Below, in pieces: positions 50,206 to 54,413 of a stretch of DNA of 54,413 bases. Each line of letters starts with the position of its first letter. Positions within the stretch are counted from its first letter, which is position 1. The stretch covers positions 1 to 54,413 of the forward strand of contig JABWBP010000027.1 of NCBI GenBank assembly GCA_013360445.1, written 5' to 3'. The translations under genes and the position numbers were made by a program. The notes beneath the pieces were generated by a model. It was not told where the DNA came from and searched no databases. It saw nothing but the letters and a program-made list of their open reading frames with translations. Origin of the DNA: Calditrichaceae bacterium (GTDB lineage: Bacteria > Calditrichota > Calditrichia > RBG-13-44-9 > J075).

Positions 50206-51397
50206 GTTTCTTACAGGGCGCTTCGATGAGAAACCGGCTACCCTTCCCGGGGGAAGTTTCCAGGGTGAAGTTTCCCCGGTAATATTCCACCCGGTCTTTC
50301 ATGTTCCGTAATCCGAAGCCGCCACCGCCGGGCTTTGGAGTTGCCAGGGATTCGGGCGGCAGAGAAAACGGATCCCGGTCGAACCCCACTCCATCATCGC
50401 GGAGCTCGACCCGGAAATAATCCTCATTGCGGCAGGTGCGAATCCAAATCTGTTGGGCGCGGGCGTGTTTTTTGGCGTTCACCAACAGTTCCTGCACCGC
50501 TCTGAACAATAACTGGGCAACGCTATCCTCCAGCGGCTTCTCTTGCCCGTCGTCTTCAAAAGTGACCTTAACCTGGTGCTCCTCCATAAAGCGTTTTGCC
50601 AGGGTACTGAGCGCCGGAACCAGACCGAATTGGTAGAGACTGGGGGGGCTGATCTCGAAAATCAGGGAGCGGGTGTTCTTGAGAATGTTTTGAATGTTGC
50701 CGTCAAGCTCTTCTAAGAGGCGCTGAACCTCTTTGGATGAAGCCTGGCGGTTCAATTCCCCGATCTTGATGCTCGCCAGCGCCAGGGACTGGCCAATACG
50801 GTCGTGCAACTGCTCGGCGATGCGGCGGCGCTCTTCCTCTTCCGCCAGTTCCGCCATCTCCCGGAGCATTTTCTGGTATTCCAAAAGCTGTTGTTGCGAT
50901 TCGAGCACTTTTTTTTCCGCCAGCTTTAAATCCGTAACGTCCAATCCGGAGGCGATCTTTTGAATAATCTTTCCCCCGGAATCCTTCAAATAACTGATCT
51001 GCCAGTCCACCTGGTATTCCCGGCCATTGCGGGATTTTAGCGCGTGTATCGCCTGGCGAGGGCTTTGAAAATCCGGCAAATGATTGCCGGGGCGGGGTTC
51101 GGCCAGCAGAATGTCCGGCAAAATATCCTGCGCCAGCGCCGGCTGCTCCTGAACGTCGCGGGGGCGATAACCGCTAAGCTGTTCGAACGCCTTGTTGAAA
51201 GTCGCCGCCCGGTTATCCATATCCAGCACCACGATCAAAGCGGCGCTGGCATCCAGCACCCCGGCAGAAAACAACTGCTGATCCCGCAAGCGGCGGTGGG
51301 AAACCAGCAGGTGAGCAATATAAGCGCCGATCACCAGGGCGATGGCCAGAATGATAAAACCGATAGCGGTCCAGAATTCACCGGGCAACTTGAGCAA
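50201..51397 (-). CDS. PAS-containing sensor histidine kinase (HisKA_3/NarX-like)
   Basis: 398 aa from TTG 51397, which has GGAG 6 nt upstream. One membrane segment (10-30), a PAS domain (about 43-158), a short coiled coil (158-190), HisKA_3 with His198 (AEQLHDRIGQ), and an HATPase_c domain with N box Asn307 (LLVNAKKHA), DDGVGFD (334-340) and GGGFGLRNM. The periplasmic part is negligible, so the signal is probably cytoplasmic or membrane derived via PAS. It pairs with the LuxR-type regulator at 49419. The C-terminal residues and stop fall in a repeat array. Confidence 0.9.
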   Translation of the reverse strand: MLKLPGEFWTAIGFIILAIALVIGAYIAHLLVSHRRLRDQQLFSAGVLDASAALIVVLDMDNRAATFNKAFEQLSGYRPRDVQEQPALAQDILPDILLAEPRPGNHLPDFQSPRQAIHALKSRNGREYQVDWQISYLKDSGGKIIQKIASGLDVTDLKLAEKKVLESQQQLLEYQKMLREMAELAEEEERRRIAEQLHDRIGQSLALASIKIGELNRQASSKEVQRLLEELDGNIQNILKNTRSLIFEISPPSLYQFGLVPALSTLAKRFMEEHQVKVTFEDDGQEKPLEDSVAQLLFRAVQELLVNAKKHARAQQIWIRTCRNEDYFRVELRDDGVGFDRDPFSLPPESLATPKPGGGGFGLRNMKDRVEYYRGNFTLETSPGKGSRFLIEAPCKKQ

Positions 51398-51540
51398 TCA
51401 TCACTCCGCAGAAAATGATTTTTTCACTGCAAAGCCAAAAGTTGCCCGGAATATAACCCCTTTACGGCTCAGCGGAAAACTGAAAATTACTTCTGTTGGC
51501 TGGTTTTCCAGAAACGCGGTGAGTGCTCAACAGCCCACCG

Positions 51541-51645
51541 GCAGCTTTCACAAGCTGCTTACCAGTAACCAGCCTTCGGCATCAAGCATCCCCGAAGGGG
51601 CAGGCCAGTAACCAGCATCGCGCATCGCACATCCGGCATCTAACC
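51541..51645. repeat. CCAGTAACCAGCATC-type array with hairpins
   Basis: Degenerate copies of CCAGTAACCAGC and GCATC occur several times (51571, 51604, 51613-51640), with hairpins GCAGCTT-TCAC-AAGCTGC (51541-51558) and CCTTCGG/CCGAAGG around GCATCAAGCATC. It is another short-period intergenic family, seen once in this window. Confidence 0.6.
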
Positions 51646-51751
51646 GATCAAAAAATTACCTTGATAGCCGTTCACATTATATCTAATTCCGCTTGAATAA
51701 ATCAATCGGCTAAATGGCAAGCAAACAGGCGATTGCATTGGCAAACTGTTC

Positions 51752-51822
51752 GGCGGCGCTAAGCGATTTGCTTAGTTCGCTGCTGGGTAAGATGCTTAGA
51801 AGCTACTGCCTGAAGCGCCGCC
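51752..51822 (+). promoter_or_regulatory. Stem-loop region upstream of the cohesin/dockerin gene
   Basis: GGCGGCGCT (51752-51760) pairs perfectly with AGCGCCGCC (51814-51822), enclosing a CTAAGC-GATTT-GCTTAG hairpin. It lies about 190 nt before the start of the gene at 52013, and may be part of its leader or a repeat relic. The remaining parts of 51398-52012 show nothing recognisable. Confidence 0.35.
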
Positions 51823-52012
51823 CCAAAACTGTATTCTCTCGGAAATCAGCGTATTGAAGCGAATCGCTCCGGGAGGTTATCTTTACCCCACCTTAATTTG
51901 AAACAGAAGCGAGCGATACCACGGTGAGCAGGAGGGATAGGGCAATTTCCAATAGCCACTCGACCATTAAAGAAATTATGTCAACAGTACAAATTAATAA
52001 GAGGTTTTCATA

Positions 52013-54097
52013 ATGAAAAAACAATACGCAGGGAGAAGCATTAAACAAAAAATCATTTGTAGTACCCTGCCCGTAATCGTCTTTCTGGTAACTTTTGCTG
52101 GAACCGCCTTAGGACAAAAAATGGATACTCTCGGATGTGCGATACTTGATTTTGAGACAATCCCGGGAGAGACGCCTGTAGAAGGTCTCCTCATCAGCAC
52201 CCAGTTCTTCGACTCATTGGGTATTTCTTTTAGTTTGGAAAACGGCGAGTTGCCGAGGCTTGCGAAAGTTGGGGCACCAGCGACCGCCTTTGGTGGAGCA
52301 TTCGGCCCTGACACGCCTGCACCGGGTCAGAACATTGGTTCCTTTTTCCTAACAGACGATGGAGTATTATCTGGGCTTAATGCCCCACCCCTGATCGTGA
52401 ACTTCGCTTTCCCCATTGATTCGGCAAGTGGTAGAGTGCTCGATATCGACTTCGATGAAACCTTCACCGTCGAAGCACGCGATAGTTCGGGGCAGATTCT
52501 TGAGCAGGTTGTCATAATGGCGGGTGATCCAGGAACAGGCGATGCGATAGCGACCTTCTGGTCGTTCAATAGAGATACGACTGACATCTACTCCATAAGG
52601 TTCGTAGGAACAAGGAACGCGCCGGGGGCGTTCGGTCTTGGATTCGACAATTTTACCACCTGCGCTCCAGGTCGTGTTACCTCTGTCGAAGCTTCCGTTA
52701 TTGCCCCCACATACCTGCCCCAAAACTGCTCCATCACTGCAAAAGTTAAAGTGGATATGACTCGCGCGGCGTCCCCCGATAATCTCCTGGGCAGCTTTGA
52801 CGGCACCCTGAACTGGGACCCGGCGCTATTGCACTATACCGGCGATTCGGGACTGTTGTCGGGCTTTACTGGCTCCGTTAACAACATTCCCGGGCAAATC
52901 ACCTTCAGCGGCGCTAATTCCAATGGCGCGGGCGGAGAGTTCGATATTTTAGATGTTTACTTCGATGTGATCAGCCCTACCGGCATTTTAGACTCTTTAA
53001 ATCTGGATTTTTCTTCTATGACGGCCGCGTTCACTTCTAGCGATCTTCTGAATATTCTCACTTTAACGAACAAGTATATAACTTTAATTGAAGAGGGGTT
53101 GTTGGGAGATGTGAATGTGGATGATTTGGTTAATTCGACAGATGCATTGGTTATGCTTTCCTATGACGTTGGCACACCGCTTCCGCAAGTGTTCCTGGAT
53201 CGCATTACCTACGGATTCGGAGATGTCAATTTTAGTGGTGAAACCAACTCAACCGACGCCTTAATCGTTCTTTCCTATGACGTCGGAATACCGGTGCCTT
53301 ACCCGGTGGGAGAATTATTCTGCCCCCCGGCGCCCACGTTAGCGCCGTTACTGAGCGCCGCTAAACTTCCGGCAAGAAAGGGAGAAGAAATTATTGCATC
53401 ATCGCACCCGGTGAATGAAAAGACTGTGGTGGGAAATATCATAGATATCCCGCTGCTGATCGACATGTCGCAAACATCGGAAAAACTGGGCAGCTTCACC
53501 GCTACTCTGGAGTGGGATCCCGCTGTTTTACAACTGGTGAGCTACACCGGCGGCAGCGCCGAGGGCTTTGAAACCCCGGTGGTCAATGACCAGGAGGTAG
53601 CGAATGGAAAACTCACGGTTGCCAACGCCAATCCCTATGGCGCAGCAGGAGTTGCCAACATCCTGAACCTGCAATTCAAGGCGATTGGCGAGCCCGGCTC
53701 AATCACCTCCGTCGCCGCGAACTTCAGCGCCCTGGCCGCGGCGACAACCTTTACGGTTTTATTGCCCTACTTGAACGTATCCGGGGAAACCATCAAGCTA
53801 ATTGCAGAAGCGGAACAGCTACAGACATATCAAATCGACAACTTCCCCAATCCCTTCAACCCTTCCACCACCATCAGTTACCGGCTTCCGCAAGCTGCGG
53901 AGGTCGAATTGACCATTTACAACGTGCTGGGCCAGCAAGTGCGGGCGCTGGTAAAGGGGCAAAGGGAGGCCGGCAAACACCAGGTGGTTTGGGACGGGCG
54001 AAATGACGCCGGCGCCAAAGTAGGCAGCGGAATTTACATCTACCGCTTCGAGGCCGGCGAATACCGGAAGGTGAATAAGATGATCATGATGAAGTGA
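52013..54097 (+). CDS. T9SS-exported protein with two cohesin-like domains and a dockerin
   Basis: 694 aa. Signal peptide (about 10-35). An N-terminal domain of about 190 residues begins ILDFETIPG and ends GFDNFTTC, a pattern seen in PEP-CTERM-type exported proteins. First cohesin-like domain about 225-355 (LGSFDGTLNWDPALLHY, then GGEFDILDVYFDV). Dockerin type I about 362-430 with two EF-hand-like loops, GDVNVDDLVNSTDALVML and GDVNFSGETNSTDALIVL. Second cohesin-like domain about 465-605. T9SS type A sorting domain from DNFPNPFNP to the end. Likely a surface scaffold that binds dockerin-bearing partners. AGAGG precedes the ATG. Confidence 0.9.
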   Translation: MKKQYAGRSIKQKIICSTLPVIVFLVTFAGTALGQKMDTLGCAILDFETIPGETPVEGLLISTQFFDSLGISFSLENGELPRLAKVGAPATAFGGAFGPDTPAPGQNIGSFFLTDDGVLSGLNAPPLIVNFAFPIDSASGRVLDIDFDETFTVEARDSSGQILEQVVIMAGDPGTGDAIATFWSFNRDTTDIYSIRFVGTRNAPGAFGLGFDNFTTCAPGRVTSVEASVIAPTYLPQNCSITAKVKVDMTRAASPDNLLGSFDGTLNWDPALLHYTGDSGLLSGFTGSVNNIPGQITFSGANSNGAGGEFDILDVYFDVISPTGILDSLNLDFSSMTAAFTSSDLLNILTLTNKYITLIEEGLLGDVNVDDLVNSTDALVMLSYDVGTPLPQVFLDRITYGFGDVNFSGETNSTDALIVLSYDVGIPVPYPVGELFCPPAPTLAPLLSAAKLPARKGEEIIASSHPVNEKTVVGNIIDIPLLIDMSQTSEKLGSFTATLEWDPAVLQLVSYTGGSAEGFETPVVNDQEVANGKLTVANANPYGAAGVANILNLQFKAIGEPGSITSVAANFSALAAATTFTVLLPYLNVSGETIKLIAEAEQLQTYQIDNFPNPFNPSTTISYRLPQAAEVELTIYNVLGQQVRALVKGQREAGKHQVVWDGRNDAGAKVGSGIYIYRFEAGEYRKVNKMIMMK

Positions 54098-54143
54098 TAC
54101 CGGGACCACGGTTTAGGGATCGATATAAACAGAGGAGTGATCC

Positions 54144-54248
54144 ATGTGTAGAACTAAGTTCATTTATCTCCTTGGGATTCTACTAACCATTACAATCCCG
54201 GGTTATACCAAAGACCTGGAAGTATATGTCATCAAACCCCGGAGATAG
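54144..54248 (+). CDS. Short ORF with signal peptide, probably truncated gene
   Basis: 34 aa: MCRTKFIYLLGILLTITIPGYTKDLEV-type signal peptide followed by nine residues and a TAG stop. AGGAG lies 7 nt upstream, so translation initiation looks real. The product is too short to be a finished exported protein; the gene is either cut by a rearrangement or frameshifted near 54235. It overlaps an opposing open frame. Confidence 0.4.
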   Translation: MCRTKFIYLLGILLTITIPGYTKDLEVYVIKPRR

Positions 54249-54413
54249 CACCTCCTGGCGTTGAGCAAATTGCCATTGCTGAAAAGCGGCATCGAAAACC
54301 CGCTGATCTTCTTCTGACTGAACTTTTGCAAATTTAGGCGAGTCCCAGATGAGCCTTGATTCTGTTTGGTTGCCAACCATCAAGGATAGCGCGTTCAATG
54401 GCCCAGGAGATGG
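54183..54413 (-). CDS. Possible 3' end of an unknown gene at the window edge
   Basis: An open frame runs from the window edge to a stop at 54183 (about 76 codons; LNALSLMVGNQTESRLIW and RVFDAAFQQWQFAQ occur in it). No family is recognised. Overlap with the signal-peptide ORF on the other strand means at most one is intact; I cannot decide from 230 nt. Confidence 0.25.
   Translation of the reverse strand, partial: PSPGPLNALSLMVGNQTESRLIWDSPKFAKVQSEEDQRVFDAAFQQWQFAQRQEVLSPGFDDIYFQVFGITRDCNG

Noticed and set aside
51781-51815. Resemblance of GATGCTTAGAAGC to the 23S rRNA GTPase-centre segment
   Set aside because: Only about 13 nt match and the surrounding helices do not fit; treated as chance.

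Overview
The window looks like chromosomal DNA of a moderately GC-rich bacterium of the Fibrobacteres-Chlorobi-Bacteroidetes (FCB) superphylum, most like Calditrichota/KSB1-type lineages. The main evidence is three secreted proteins (2-2032, 37394-39154, 52013-54097) that end in type IX secretion (T9SS) type A sorting domains with the motif QNYPNPFNP or NFPNPFNP. Supporting signs are lipoproteins with a CSDIPRDNPLDPKNP-like start and intergenic DNA full of short palindromic repeats. The exact phylum is inference.

Layout. 1-2032: 3' part of a T9SS protein with a cohesin-like domain and four cadherin-like repeats, then two terminators. 2335-11456: DUF2914 membrane protein; an overlapping pair of a lipoprotein serine protease and an M1-like aminopeptidase; a Uma2 nuclease with a duplicated N-terminus; a 181-bp nested palindrome; and a secreted PD40/amidohydrolase. 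11636-15663: accessory patch with a small antitoxin, a decayed RelE toxin, a PIN toxin with a small partner, a DUF4062/NB-ARC/TPR STAND protein, and a deleted Uma2 relic. 15664-18410: structured leader, TerC and a SulP transporter. 18537-20940: Ig-like lipoprotein, Omp28-like lipoprotein and a CsgG-like protein.

21135-43008 is a fatty-acid beta-oxidation locus: acyl-CoA dehydrogenase, ScfR-type regulator, FadI thiolase, FadJ, FadD, an acyl-CoA dehydrogenase fused to an SCP2 lipid-binding domain, and a CaiB-type CoA-transferase. It is interrupted by two accessory modules. One (23643-27501) has a second STAND ATPase flanked by two DUF2283-linked toxin/antitoxin-like pairs, one carrying an in-frame stop. 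The other (33702-35352) is an overlapping AAA ATPase plus TOPRIM-like gene pair, a plausible OLD/PARIS-like defence module.

43116-54413: DUF2442 gene; a molybdopterin oxidoreductase with a fused ferredoxin-NrfD subunit; a 7-TM protein; a two-component pair (LuxR-type regulator, PAS histidine kinase); a cohesin/dockerin T9SS protein; and a short signal-peptide ORF at the edge.

The most unusual global signal is intergenic. Several families of short-period arrays (8-nt GTGTTCNN, 7-nt GGCAGTA, about 15-nt AATGACGGCGAAGCC), a 33-bp palindrome, and TTYA-loop hairpins sit preferentially at gene 3' ends. In at least five genes the stop codon itself lies inside the array. I saw no rRNA, tRNA, CRISPR array or intact insertion sequence.
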